Source: Ciona savignyi
Taxonomy: Eukaryota > Chordata > Ascidiacea > Phlebobranchia > Cionidae
Assembly: GCA_000149265.1 (NCBI GenBank)
Contig: CH003412.1
Location: 3,379,759-3,443,758 of the forward strand
Reading direction: 5' to 3'
Length of the DNA stretch: 64,000 nucleotides
How positions within the stretch are numbered: position 1 is the first letter of the stretch; each line of letters begins with the position of its first letter. Under the pieces are notes generated by a model that searched no databases, was not told the DNA's origin, and saw nothing but the letters and a program-made list of their open reading frames with translations. A program made the position numbers and the translations under genes. This document shows, piece after piece, positions 1 through 13,105 of this stretch.

Positions 1-3000
1 TCTCCACTATGTCGGTTTTGTTTTATTTCTTTAAATCTTGCGTTAGCGGTAAACGGATAACCTGTATTTGGCTTGCATTATGTTTGATTTTTACTGTCTT
101 GCTTGGAATGGCTAATTTTCTGCAGCCGTGCACAGACGCCCTTCTCGTTAGTTACCTTTCCTTTTTCATTAAACGAAACAAAATAAACGCAAGGCTTGCC
201 AATGTGCATATAGTACTGACCAAAATTTAGAACTGTACACCCTCCAACCCTGACGCTCAATCTCTAACTAAACGTTACTCGGGTAGTCTCTCTTAGTGCG
301 TCTAGACAGCATGGCGCTTCGTAGCACACAAAACCGTATCGCATTTCTTGCTCTTCTCTTTTACTCCCTGGTCGATCCGTTTAGCCCCGAGCGTAACGAG
401 CGAATCGCAGAACATGGCAAGCAAACATAACTCGACGTAAAAAAGACAGCCTGTCGATATTGACGGCTGCCAATCCACCAAGCCCTGGCAAGATTGTCGA
501 CTCCTGCGAATTATATACTTACGCGGTAGGCTTAAATCTTTACCATCTAATTTTAATATTGCGAGGAATTAAAAGCATTATCTATCGGCTCATGGCAGAG
601 TAGGATATATTACTAAAATCGGATTTGAGCGTACCAATGCATCCTTGGGCATTTTTTATAGCATACGTAACCCGCCACTCACATATAGATATATGTTTTA
701 TAAACACACAGGACCTATGTGCCTATCAGGAGATAGGTCTACATAAAAACACCTGATATGAACCGTTATCGAATGCAAATGTTTAATCAATCTCACACAT
801 AACGTGGAAAGCTGCGATATTTTGGAAAATTATGTTTTAAACTTAAAATCATCTGTTGCAACAAAACATGGTCATTGTCGAGTTAGGTTTGGTTCGCTGT
901 GACACACATGCTCAATGCAGCAGAAATTGTACCTGGTACCACAACTCGACACGCAATAGGACATTTGAGATATGCTTGAGTTAAAGCAGCAGCCTATGAT
1001 TAACCTGACTATCTGCCGCTTTGATATAGGTTTCAAAACACGGGAAAACAATCTCCTTATTGTAGGTCGCATTTGAATTTACACGACAATGACAGAAAAA
1101 ATCACAATAACCTCAACTGTCTGAATGTGACTCTCGGTAAATTTTACATTAACTTGGTTAAGGCAGTTTTTTTTAAAGACTGCACACCAAGTCATGTTTT
1201 CGTGGACCGAGACGAAAAGACAAACATTCTGGCTTTCTGCCTTATGTGGTAACCAAGTCTAAGCACACATTGTTTTACCTATTTTTATACAAGGTAGCGA
1301 ATACCACATAATAAACCTTAGTTTGTCAACTTCGTGGGCTCTTTGCTACGCTAGGCTTCTACTCTGCTGACAACACACGAGTCTGGTTTATAATGCCCCT
1401 TATATATAAATCCCGTGCGTAAAAGGACGCTGCGTGATTTGTTCGATTTCATGGCGATCATCTAGCTATCAGTCAGCCAGTGGTGCCTATGATTAAATGT
1501 TGCCGCCTAGCCAAGACCATAACATTTTAACAACAATATCAAAGACGCCATTGGGATGGAGTGATTAGTGGTTGCCAGTCTACAAGACGCCATTAAGGCA
1601 GCACGTGATCAAGAGTGCGGTTGAGTTCGGGTATGTAATGCAATAAATCGAGCCATAATAACGTTGGCGGTCGGCTGGCAGTGGAGCCAGCTGCAACCGC
1701 ACCTTCAGCGCTACACGTCACCGGGGTCATACAATGTTTGATTGTAGTAGGTTGGTGCCGGTTATTTTTGTCTGTATTTCTTTCTATCCTAATGCAAAGG
1801 CAGTCTGAAGTCTGCCCACTTATACAGTTCACACGCTGTGCAGATGCCACATGCACTGACTACTCTTTTTAGTGGTCCGACGCGAGGTCTGCATTATCGC
1901 ACACCGGAGACGAGGGATTAACAGTCCAATGACCGGTCGAGACAGAGATACAACAAAGCGATCCGTCCCCATGAATAAATAATGGCCTGATTAACGTCCT
2001 GGACCGACAAATAGAAGCGTGTAATCCTTCGTTTACACGCCGACACCGCAATTCGGAACGTAAAACTTCCTGAATAAGAGCGATAAATAGAGACATCAGG
2101 GGCGCCGCGAAACTTTTGCAACTTCTCATTTGGTTGTCGCAGTGGTTTTCTATTTGTGTTTAAATCCAGCGACTTGGTGGCGTTACTAGGGACGACGTAG
2201 CGGCGTGTGTAGATTCTAAATAGGCAAAAGAGCACGAATTCCGGAAGCAATTCAACAAAGCCGTTAAATTTGCTATAAACGGTTAACAAGGCATATACTT
2301 TGCATTGCTTCTTGTCAAAGCGCGTCGATGGGCCGCCATATCTTACTTATGTGGCGTGCACAGTCCCATGACAGGCAGTATACATATTTTGCTTTCCGGG
2401 ATCAAGAACGACATGGCGCCAATGCCAATATATGTCGGATAAACGTGACGAGTGATATTATGCGACGCCAGTGTATCCATGTACATGTACCGTTGCAGTC
2501 CCACTGTGTTTTATTTCATTTTCTTTTTAATCAGTTATTCTGTACTTGTCTTCGAGCTCCTAAGGATAATACTGAACTTATAGCATGGGGCTTTCGAGCA
2601 CTTATGAATGACGGATTTGTCATACACAAGGCGCCCGGCAAAGTCTAGATTACTTAGGACTTACGCGGAAACACACATGCTTGACTATTCTCCAAACTAA
2701 ATATAAAAATCATTTAATCCGGAGCGTAGCCAATTCAACATTTTCAATAGGAGACGGGGTGGCGGCACCAAGTTGCCGAATGGAATCATATACAAGATTA
2801 CAACGATGTAAACTTATTAGTTTAAACAATTGGGCTTACTGCGGTGACCTCCACACCGTGGCGCCGGATTTTCTGATTGTTTTACAAAGGATTCGACAAG
2901 AAAAATCCGAATGACGGGATAAAACTAACAATTATTAACACTTTACATGTCTGGTTATGTAATTATGCATAACGAATATTCGAAGGGTCAATCTTTCCTA

Positions 3001-3870
3001 TTTGAAGTTAGGTCGTTTTTTTATATTTCTCACGCATAGTTGTAATATTATGTAACCTTATAATTGACTTATATTGTATATCAAAACAATACAGCGGTGG
3101 AGTTTAGTTACTTTCAATAAGTAATTTTTGCATGCCAAGCTTTTCCGTATTTTTGCACTTCTTTTAAATAACATGATTTACCAAAATAATCTTCTATCCG
3201 CTCGTAACTGATGTTTGGCTACTTAACTCATACGACTGCCTGTCTGGACGTCAGCTGACAGGACGAGGAGTCAAAACCTGTCTGGCGCTTGTCGGTTGCT
3301 TTCTTATGCATAGTTCACGTTGCAGACATTGCTTCAGGCCAGTGGGTTTAAGGTAATCAGGATTTGTCCTAAAGGGATTGGGTTAAGCGAAGAAAATTGC
3401 ATTACCACTATCACACACACTACAACACAATGGTTTCAGTATCCCGACTTTGGTTGACTGTTATCCGTGGTATTACAGCATTCGTTTATTTTACCGAGTC
3501 AAGTTTCAAATCTAAATTTTTGTTATAGGAGACGGTATATGTATCGGTCGAGTTAACCAATTCGCCACACGACCGTACTATATTCTTCAGTTCAAGTATA
3601 ACTCGGCTGCTTGACAAACTTACCACCACACCTAGTGATAGAAAACTTACTAAATCCAAGGGGACATGTGCATTCAAAACTTCCCAGTATCGCCAAGTCA
3701 ATATCGGTAAGAAGAGATTTGGAAATTATCACAAAATCTTAAATCACTTTAAAAACAAATATGTCAAGGATAACTATTTCTACATTTGAATACAAACCAA
3801 CCTATACTTGCTCGGCTATAACTTAACATAGTTGGTGGATTTGTAAGGTTTACTATTTTCTACTAATTAC
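1..3870. other. Intergenic, no gene recognised
   Basis: AT-rich sequence with only short open frames on both strands, none with a recognisable domain, a convincing splice-site set or a family resemblance. I see no tRNA, rRNA or clear transposon end here. Single small exons of a long-intron gene could be missed by eye. Confidence 0.5.
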
Positions 3871-3993
3871 CGACACAAGTTCTTTCATCTGCACCGAGTT
3901 TGAAACCAGCGGAGCAATTACATATGTAGCTGCCAACATTGTTTCGGCAACCATGCTCACAACCACCGTTGTCCACCAAACATTCATTTATAT
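3871..3993 (-). CDS. Orphan calcium-binding EGF-like exon
   Basis: A 123-bp phase 1-1 exon on the minus strand reads as one complete cbEGF module. It opens with the calcium-binding DINEC motif, has six cysteines in EGF spacing (C-x6-C-x3-C-x8-C-x1-C-x12-C) and the N/Y-type core ([10 protein letters not shown]). A polypyrimidine acceptor ending in ctag precedes it and a GTAATT donor follows. This symmetrical exon class is typical of fibrillin, LDLR-related, matrilin and similar extracellular proteins. I found no neighbouring exon of the same gene in either direction within the window, so it is either one exon of a long-intron gene or a stranded pseudo-exon. The product of the parent gene cannot be named. 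Confidence 0.6.
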
Positions 3994-4224
3994 CTAGAAA
4001 ACAATTTAATTTTAATTCGGTTTACTTTGACCAAAACTCTTAGGTCGTTGGAATTTACACTTAATGTTATTAAAGGCTATTGTTTGTCGAATTTAAAGTG
4101 TATTTACTAATTGTCCCGCTTAACTTGAGTATCCCCTATCCTTGCCCGCCATCAAGCGGTCAAAACATTTAGATGAAGGATAAGCTAGTTACGACTCATG
4201 CATAAACGAATACGGTCTTGTGCG

Positions 4225-4640
4225 TTCGTGTGACCGATTGGCTAACACGACCGAGCATCATACATCTACCGACTTATATACAAAACAACGGTTGTAGCAA
4301 CGAGCCCATCATGGGTTCTAAACTGAGTCGGTAACAAATAGAAAATAATACGGTCTTGTGTGGAACGGTCATGTAGTCAAATGTTTAACACGACTAACGA
4401 TTTATTTCTAAAAAACTGTTTTGCTGACAAGCTTTCTAGGATTTCAAAACTTGGTCCGATAGACAAAAAGTGTGGTCGAATTGTACATGGTTGTGTGACA
4501 AAGTGGTACGCGACCATATATCGAGTTCTATGTAAAGCCCGAAACTATGACAACACCAGCAGAGGTCTTCAAACTTAACCATCGTCGGTCCTGCGGCCGA
4601 ATGGTTAACAACATCGTTTCTTATTAATAATGTCATTCAA
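4225..4640 (+). repeat. Cluster of decayed tRNA-derived SINE heads
   Basis: Three degenerate copies (about 4230-4330, 4350-4470 and 4585-4640) of a tRNA Ser/Leu-like head. Each has an A-box-like stretch close to GGCCGAATGGTTAACACGAC, and the first has a B-box-like GGGTTCTAAACT. The same unit occurs at 47619-47700 and, best preserved, at 56391-56500. The lack of a closed cloverleaf and the A-rich tails argue for SINE relics rather than tRNA genes. Confidence 0.45.
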
Positions 4641-6077
4641 AACGGACCTGTTGACTATCCAGTATTGAAATGTGACCCGTCAAATAAAAAAGGACTTATC
4701 GAAAGCTCTATTCGTGCTCGTTTAGAAAACGGCCTGGTAAGATTCGTTTATTCGCGACGAAGAAGCTGTCAACCAAATAGTTAGCACGGGGACTAATATT
4801 CTGGGAGCAAATAAAAAAAAATAGGTTGTAAGCGTTTGGTGTGGTTGAAGATTTAGCACCATAAAATAGAAAAAACAGAATTGGCCAATAGTACTCTAAG
4901 TTCGCCCGTTAAAAAAATTATTTGAATATGTATTTCTGAAATTTTAAGTAATGTTTATTTCTGAGATTTTAAGTAAAATGTTTTGCGTACGTTTCTTCAA
5001 TATATTTTAGCAACGGTTTTGGCGTAGCAGTAATGCTGCTAATACTAAAAACTAACTTTAATTCGGTCTCTTATATTAGGTTTATTTGTAAAAACCACTT
5101 GTCACGGAAATCTTGTGTAGAAATTTGGTTAAAGTAAGAACTTATACTTGCCCTGCGGTTTATTTTAAAGTCTAATCAGAAATTTGTTGTAAAATACGGA
5201 GAATTTGTAAGCGCAGTCGTCTGTATCGGTGCTGCGACGGCGGCCAATTTCCCGCAGGAAATAAATCTAGACCTCCCGTGGGCTCTTACGAAAATTCGTA
5301 CTTACTTAAGCGCGAGGATGTTCGGTAAGAAGCGTGTGCCCTAAAAGCGTGCATGGTGTGTGTGTGCGCGTCTTAGACAAGAAGTTACTGAGGCGTGTAA
5401 AGGATGAATGTTTCATCGTACATTTTAAAGTAAGGATAGAACAGATAACCGCTGATTAGGCCGGCGCGGATTTCACCAAGGCAGAGATGGAACCTAGCAA
5501 TGATACAATAATTGAAACTAGTATACATTTAAGTGCACCAGAGTAAAACAAAAGAGTCTAGCAGAAAAATGCAAAAACCCATCAGATATAAATATAAAAC
5601 AAAGTTAGAGATTGGACAAAGGGTTGCTCTATTGCGTTATCAGTAAACCTTCGGTTTGAGGATATTAAACAACAGCAAGTGATTTTTACATATATTATTG
5701 GAATAACGTCCCTTCAGACTATGTAGTATCATCACAACAGTTTATATGAATGAATGGATACGGTAGGTTGGTGGTAAGCACGTGAATTATGTCTGTGGTT
5801 TTCGTTTTTTCCAACTACATACGTTGTTCGAATGGAAACCGCAGACATCACACCGGCATCCATAGCTGTTATGTTGGCTGTGGTAACAAATTCAATATTT
5901 ACTTACCAATTATTCAAGCAAGTCTGATATGTTTCCACTTCTTACTCTACAGGCACCTTTAATCGAGTTTTATTACCTTTGACGGATAAGCAATCACCAT
6001 AGTTATTTTTGCATTGAATAGTGATGTAAAAACGCATTGCTTACAGTACGATACGCATTATCTCGGCCTTTGTGGCC
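4641..6077. other. Upstream region of DSE-like gene, no gene seen
   Basis: No coding exon recognised. It contains AT-rich sequence, short homopolymers and presumably the promoter and 5' UTR of the gene that starts at 6078. No clear TATA or initiator element could be assigned. Confidence 0.35.
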
Positions 6078-9000
6078 ATGTTATTAAAGACTGATGTCAA
6101 AAAACATCAAGTACTGAAGTTTGCAGTAGTCGCCATCTTTTTGGTACTACACAACAGCCTTTGTGCTGCGAAAAATGAAGACAAGTGGAAAGTAAAACCT
6201 GCTTCTAATAAACGCAATGAAAAGTCAGGCTTTCCGAGGCCGATGCTGTATTTCAGCGAAAGGGATATTCCGAGGTTGCGATATAAAGCAACTAATACTC
6301 ACGCGAAAATCGCTAAGATAATTAAAGAAGCTGGAAAAGCTCTGAAGGAAAAACCAGAATATTATCTCCCACCGAAATCGTTTGAAAAGTTCGGTAGCAG
6401 ATGGAATGAACTGTACGGGAATAATCTATGTGCATTTGCTATGTACTGCGTCTTGTACCCCGAAGATATTAAAGCTTTAGCATTGGTAAAACTACTTTCA
6501 ATATATAATGTCATCTCTTAATCCTATAATGTCATCTCTTAATCCCTTAAATCTTAATTCTTGTATCTTACAAGGTGAAGTTGTATATGGACCGCATGAC
6601 CTCGTATCCTGACTGGTATGTAGCGGCGAGTCGCAACATAGACGAGGTGCCCGTGGGTCACTCGTTGACCGGTTACGTCACAGCGTACGACTTCCTCTTC
6701 CCTGTGCTTGAAGCAGAGAGACGGAAAGTGTACTTGCAAAAAATTGGAAATCAAACAGGTGTACTGTATAACGTGGTGCAGAGGGGCAGAGCCGGCTGGA
6801 CTAGACAGCGAATCCACAACCATGCTCCTTCAAACGTCTTTGCTATGCTCATCGGCGCTATGGTGTACGAAGATTTCAACCCAGTATTAGGTTAGTGTTA
6901 TTTTTGATAACAGGACAATACACATGGTCTATATTTCCCACCACGCGTAAGTTTCCCTTGGTTTTCATTTTACATACCAGTGCCTCGTTTGCTTATATGG
7001 CGCTATGAGCTCTCAACCGAAAGGTAGGGCCAAGACCCATTACTAGCTATACCAGGCAGAATCTGTCCCTGGAAAAGTTATATGTAACGGTCGTTGCCAG
7101 AGCCCATGTTAGGTTGAATTAATTTTAAATCAGGCAATGTCCGCAATCCATACAAAATAATAGCTTTGGTAACCTGAATATGGTGACGAGATAATTATTT
7201 GTGACAGTTTTATATTATCTTTATATCAATCCTTATTAAACCAAAGGCCAACCTACCATTTCAATTTTTGGGCCGAAATCCACGTCAGGTTAGTTAATAC
7301 GCAACGCTTAGGATATTCCCGCTGATCATCCGTGACATAACTTTGCAGGTAAACAGTGGAGAGAAACCGCAATAACCATGTTCGAGAAAGCTATGTCGAT
7401 TTTAGAAGTTGTAGTGGATGGGAGCATTGATGAAGGAGTCGCGTATGGTTCATACACTTCCCGTGGACTGTCTCAATACATTTTTATGGCGCAGCGACAT
7501 TTTCACAAAGACCACTCACAGCATTCGTGGCTGCAGCAACATTTTTGGTTTTACTTTGCCACGGCATTGCCTGGCTTCCAACGCACAGTTGGCATTGCCG
7601 ACTCAAATCATAACTGGTTTTATGGACCAGAAAGCCAATTGGTTTTCTTGGATGCATTTGTTATGAGGAATGGGTATGGTAACTGGTTAGCAGACCGCAT
7701 CCGCTCGGCCAAGCCAAAAAATCCACCACTCGCTAGATCGATGTCACAGAAGTGGGCCACTGTACACACCGAATTTATTTTTTATGACGCAACCCTGAAA
7801 TCCACGCAACCTGTCCTGCCGAGTAATTCCTCTTGTCATATTTTTAGTGATTGGGGAGTTGTCACTTATGGTGGTGGTCAATATCTTAAAAGAGGAAACA
7901 CGTTTCTATCGTTTAAATCCGGTCCCATACACGGAGAAGCAGTGTCGGACATTGTTGAGCACCGGTGGTTCCCAAACCTTGACCCTGGCTGGACAAATTT
8001 CAATCCAGGTCACGAACATCCGGATCAAAATTCATTCGTGTTCGCACCGAACGGTCGATATTTCATAACCGAGGCACTGTACGCTCCAAAATACTCTGAC
8101 CTTAACAACATCGTGACATTTTCGCCATCCGAAGGCTCGAAATGCAATAGCCCGTGGGAAGGCCAAATCGGAGAATGCGGGAAATGGCTGGAGTACAAGA
8201 AAATACCGGCACCACGGGGCAAGATAGTCACCGTTACTACATCTGGTGAAATGATTCATATGGCTGGCGAGGCTGTCGGTGCATACAGGTAAACTCATTT
8301 TACCAACATCTGTACATATCCTTATCGATTGACATCAGAGTTCCCCAAAAATTTGGTTTTCAGACCCGAACTAGGAATTCGTAGTGTTCAACGTTCGATG
8401 CTCTTGTTGACGTCCGAGGTACTTTTGGTTCTCGACACAATTGTGCTCTACAGTGATAGCAAGATCAAAACGGCAAGCACATTATTCCACAACATTCTTC
8501 ATTCATTCCAGCCCATATAAGCACCTGGAATTTGATGGCGAGTATTTTATATTTTAATCGCTTGTGGACTGACAGCACGATTTTCGTATATGCCCTGTAT
8601 TAATTTTAAAACCGATAATTAATTTTTTGTTATATAGGTGCCCAGGTTGTGTACCCCGAAGGTCCTTATGCCGTTTTCTGGCTTCAAGAAGAAGGTAATT
8701 CCCCAACTGCACATTTCGTAGACCACCATTATGCAGAAGATAAAAAAATCACCACACGTTATGTAAATATAACATATCCATTGAATAAGGGTGGTTCTAC
8801 CAAAGTAGCTTACATTTTCGTGGGCCCTTACACAAAACTAGACCGTGCCTGGTTTCACAACACTTCCACTGATGAGATAACCCACCTCTCAATCATGATC
8901 AATCAAACGGAGCATAAAATCAGCATGGCGTCATTGCTGACCCCCGTCGCAAGACGTGCAAGCTTACTTGGGTTCGGTGGTTACGTAACTTTGAAGAAAG

Positions 9001-12000
9001 ACAAGCAAATAATCCAGTTTGGATACGAGAACACTCGCCTTAAACTCGATCGATGTGAAGTTGTCGATGACGATGAAAAAACAGAGACGTTCATCAAGAA
9101 GCTCATATCATCCAGACTCGCGAATCCCGGAGAGGATGATGATTATGATGTAGAATCAGAATCTGACGAAGCATCGGGAGACACTACCTACAAATATGTT
9201 GTTTTCATGAACGGAATTTGTTTTGTCTGTGTACTTGGATTGGTGATTGCAGTAAAAAAGAAGTCACTACTTCAAACCAGCACAAGGTTAGAACATAGTT
9301 GTAAATTATTGTAAAAAAAACGTAGTATTTAAAATTGACATTGTGCGAACGGTTTTTTCATGTTTGCAGATGGTTCTGGAAGTGCCTATTTTTAATAACC
9401 ATGACATGGCTACTAACATTCTATCACTTCATGTGTCACCAATGTCCTGTAAAACGCAACGAACCTCAAAGTTGTCCAATCAAAAACCCTTCGTAAGTTG
9501 TAGTTAAAACTTAGTTGGTAGTGGTTTTCACACCTTTTTTTCCATAGCGAATACGTGTACGGCAGTACAAAGCAGCCTTTGGTTTTTGTTGTATCACTGC
9601 CCGGTTTCGGCGCCGAGCTCACGGAGGCAATGTTTTCAAATTCATCCGACTTTTTGTACTTCACAACAAACGATGCCCCAGCAAATGTCCACGGCGATGA
9701 CTTCAATCGATATGACGCATGCTACTGGCCGCCGGACTTCCCAGTATGAATATTTAACATTACAATTCATCGTTTTCTCAGTATACATTTGAATTTAAAT
9801 ATTTCTTCTACTCTGGAGTTTATAAGACAACGCTACTTTTTTGGGGAAAATAGTTTTAATATAATATAAACATCTCATATAAAGGGTCATTCGATTACTG
9901 GCGGTTGGTTTGCGAGCATGAAAACCGAACCATTACTGTTCCTCAACAACTTGCAAAATCCGAGTTCCCACATGAAGTACCTCCAAAGGAAATTCCGAGA
10001 AATGAACAAAGGTCCCAGATTCTCGGTGAACCTATTGTCTGGTTTCTGGAACACAAAGGTATCTTAAAGTTTTTATTTTTAATTTTTTTTAACGTCATCT
10101 ATACTATCGTAGTGCAAAATTTAAAACGCACAGGTGCTCTTGATTCTTAGTCTGGTCACAGAACGCGTAGTGTCACAATACACGCATTTTTCAGTAGAAA
10201 CCTGTCTCAAAAAGTAGAAAGAAAACGGACCAAATTTACCTTTGAACATATATGGCACCATGTACAACTTAGTAAATATCCACATCACACACGTTCTTGG
10301 AGACAAACGGTCCGCGTGCGCTTATACGTATTTTGGATATTTTGTACAATGACGATTTCTGTTTCCGATTCTTAATTGGATTCTTGTTTGTCTCGTTCGA
10401 GTTATATTCCGGTAGTCTACATACGACATGTTGTTGCCATGCGTTGTTTTATATATGTTTCTTGTTAAAGTCAATAGATATTGCCCTGTGCAAGACAAGG
10501 GTTTGTGTAGCTACGTGATTGCTCGACTGACCGTTATCCGGGTGGTGACTGGATCGAAACCGGTCATTTGCTGGTCGCTTGTGCTTCTGGGAACACTACT
10601 AAAGCATATGATATTTAGACTGTATTCCCCAGTTGGAAAAAGGTAGTGTTACCACAAGGGCAATCGTCAGATTACCTCGTCCTCATCAGCTATCACAGTG
10701 TCTAAAATATAACTGGAACGCGTTTACTGTTGTGATTCAACCCACCAACCCACTGGGTTAACACAACGTCCGCCAATTGCCTTATCCAATGACAGAGCCG
10801 ACTTGTCAGCGGCCAGTTTTGAGGGAACTTCCGGCAGTGGGTAACCGATGAGGCTTACTTTCCGAATGCAAAGCTTTACGTTAAATCAAATATTACATAG
10901 CACACTGTGATATGTGGCTACTCGACTGTGGAAGTGGCAACACCCACGTTCTTTCAATACCTGGGTTTTAACCTTTATTAAACTTATCAACGACCTTTTG
11001 TCCACTAAACATGCATTAGCGTGTCACTAACACTGTAAATAATTATTAGCTGGAGTGGCTGTATGACATTATTGGACCCGAGATGCGAACGATCATCATG
11101 GTACGTGATCCCCGTGATTGGATCTACTCGCTTACTAGAGAAGACTTGTCATCACAACAACGAGTCATGTAGGTTTTAATAAAGTGATAAGAGTGTGTAT
11201 TAATGTATATATTACACCAGTACACAACATCTTATTTTTTGTTTCTTACAAGTGATGATTGTTGGATTACGGTTACTACAATGAAATAACTAGCTGAACA
11301 CCGGCGAGATAGCGTGTGTGTGGATACTAAGTCATAACTTTTAATGTCTATAAAAGCGATATTATATATACATATTAACTAAATGTTGCTGAAGCTGTTT
11401 TTGTGGATAAGCAGTATGTTCTTGTATATTACAAACAGCTGGCAAGAAACAAGACTTATAGAATTAACATTGTGTATTTTTGTACAGACAACAAAACGTC
11501 TTGAAGTCACTCCTGCGCAAAATGAAGTGCTCACCCCCAGCACTGTTGCCATGGGAATACTCGTCCATGAAAAAGGGCAAGGAGAAGAGAACTCTCGTTG
11601 AGAAACTGGCTTTTATATGGGCGAGGAACGTTGCCACCATGGTTCGGATTGGAAGAGGTATTCAAATAATAAGACTGGAGGATCTTGAAAAGGATCCCGG
11701 TCGTGTTGTGGTCGAAGTGTTCAAAAGAATTGGACTCACGGTGTCCGTTCCTCAAATAAACAGAGTAATTCGGTAAGTCACTTAACTACTCTCATAATAA
11801 ATATTTTAGGAAAGGATATTCATGTTTATCCCGTGAATGGGAAAACGCAATCGATGTTAACACACGGTCAATCGTCTGATCACCTCGCGCCAACCGTTGG
11901 GTTATCAGAGCTATTGAAGTGTGTTGTGGATGATTCAGACGTTTCGTCAATTTGGTATAACCCATTGTTATAGTCCAGTGGTTCTTAAACTGGGTTCGAT

Positions 12001-12626
12001 TGAACCCCAGGGGTTTGATGAGTCAGTATCAGGGTTCAGCGGAGATTAGGATAAGTATACACACGCTATGTGTATAGCAATCACAATGTCCTCTACTTCA
12101 GTGCTTCTCAACCAGTGGGCGAGGCCTCTTATGTGCAACAGATGTATAGTTGTCTTATGTGTAAGATCTTATGTGCAACAGATGCATAGTTCACTTTAGG
12201 CTCAAGTTTTTTAACAGATACATTTTGAATTTCAACGAAGGGTTCAGTGAATGCCCGAATAAAACTTGCGGGGTTCGGTACCTCCAAGTTTAAGAACCAC
12301 TGCTATAGTCTGTTAAGTGCCGTAGTGAACGACACAACCGACCAGCTGGCGACCAGTTTCGAACATGCAACCCAACAGCTGAAGGGCAACGCATAAACCC
12401 ACCAAGCTAATCGTTCGGACTTTATGATAGAAAACTCGTTACTAGCAATTATGTATTATATCGGAATATTTGCAGATCTGTCCGCACTGGGTACTTTCCA
12501 CTGTTGTATGAAGACGCTATAAAGGAAGACAGAGATCCCGAGTGGACAGACAACATGGAAGAAGATGATATTGATATCATTGAATATGTTTGCAGTGACG
12601 TCATGAAAAAGCTGGGCTATTTGTAA
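6078..12626 (+). CDS. Dermatan-sulfate epimerase-like protein (DSE/DSEL type), 11 exons
   Basis: Family role: converts glucuronate to iduronate in chondroitin/dermatan sulfate chains in the Golgi/ER lumen. Exons by eye: 6078-6485, 6575-6890, 7349-8288, 8364-8537, 8638-9286, 9370-9492, 9548-9743, 9885-10058, 11050-11168, 11488-11772, 12476-12626 (about 1177 aa; human DSEL is about 1210). Start is the ATG at 6078; an upstream in-frame GTG at 6072 is ignored. An N-terminal hydrophobic leader is followed by the epimerase core with the family motifs IHNHAPSN, AYGSYTSRGL and GHEHPDQNSF, which hold the His/Tyr/His residues known to be catalytic in DSE. Two membrane segments lie at the end of exon 5 and in exon 6. 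Exons 7-11 encode a sulfotransferase-like domain (SLPGFGAEL; 3'-PAPS motif VRDPRDWIYS). Odd: exon 4 reads into TAA at 8518-8520, and a one-base shift near 8515 restores homology; its end would use a GC donor (8538-8539). Either a sequencing indel, an allele, or early decay. Confidence 0.88.
10505..10860. repeat. SINE copies in intron 8 of the DSE-like gene
   Basis: Intron sequence holds a tRNA-like head (about 10509-10570, with a GGATCGAAACCGG B-box-like stretch) and, from about 10640, an inverted copy of the abundant SINE found at 43317, 45825, 53890, 55405 and 58060. Shared landmarks are the complements of 'cccaNNNggttaatggg' and 'ggcaaggcac'. Boundaries are approximate. Confidence 0.4.
11840..12420 (-). 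repeat. SINE (minus), split by a hAT MITE
   Basis: Last intron of the DSE-like gene. 11840-11975 and 12311-12420 together resemble one inverted copy of the window's common SINE: a complement of the 'cccattcacgg' tail and of the tRNA-like head with 'cagtttcgaac'. They are separated by the 327-bp MITE described separately. Confidence 0.5.
11976..12302. mobile_element. hAT-type MITE, 327 bp, nested in a SINE
   Basis: Terminal inverted repeats CAGTGGTTCTTAAACT and AGTTTAAGAACCACTG lie at the two ends. Flanks ttatagtc (11968-11975) and ctatagtc (12303-12310) are an 8-bp target-site duplication with one mismatch, which is the hAT signature. No coding capacity. Inside is a second hAT-like end, CAGTGCTTCTCAACCAGTGG (about 12096-12115), suggesting an older nested fragment. 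Confidence 0.75.
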
Positions 12627-13105
12627 TCGTGCTAGTGTTAACAGGACTCGAACTACGAGTTGTTTAATGTTTTTGTCCGCATTGCCTTTCAGACAGCATA
12701 TTATTGTTCATAGGTATTATAAACCCTGTATGTGAATTGTACTGCCAATATTAATGATATTTGTTTTTTTTTTAGTTAATACAAAATTAACCAAATAAGG
12801 TTGTTACATTGCATTTCATTTTGCAGTTAAATTTTTTGGAATACTATAGGTTTTTTTGAAAGATTTTTTTGTATATTATAAACTTTTAAAAAGCTAAACC
12901 GGTCAGCATTAGACCTTCGGTTTCAAAACCGTTTGCCATATTTCAGCATTTTTTTTCTCCGGGCCAACTTACGAACCCGGATTCGTTATACAAACAATCG
13001 CGGTAACCATTCGGCCATAGTAAATGTAGAGTATTTGTGACATTACACGCACCACCAGCAATCTTGAACTTGGGAACTTCAATTAAAACTGATTTGTAAT
13101 TCAAA
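12627..13105. other. 3' flank of DSE-like gene, no further gene
   Basis: AT-rich sequence directly downstream of the stop codon, with T-rich runs. It presumably holds the 3' UTR; no clear AATAAA signal could be tied to a cleavage site. No other feature recognised before the start of duplicated unit A. Confidence 0.35.

Noticed and set aside
1593..2648. Several overlapping open frames of 60-120 codons on both strands
   Set aside because: No family resemblance, no coherent splice sites and overlapping in all directions; consistent with chance in low-stop stretches.
6072..6077. GTG start upstream of the DSE-like ATG
   Set aside because: A eukaryotic gene with a good ATG six bases later does not need it; the same applies to TTG codons ahead of TSR3 (59704) and SAYSD1 (60865).
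8025..8298. Minus-strand open frames opposite DSE-like exon 3
   Set aside because: Shadows of the conserved epimerase exon on the plus strand.
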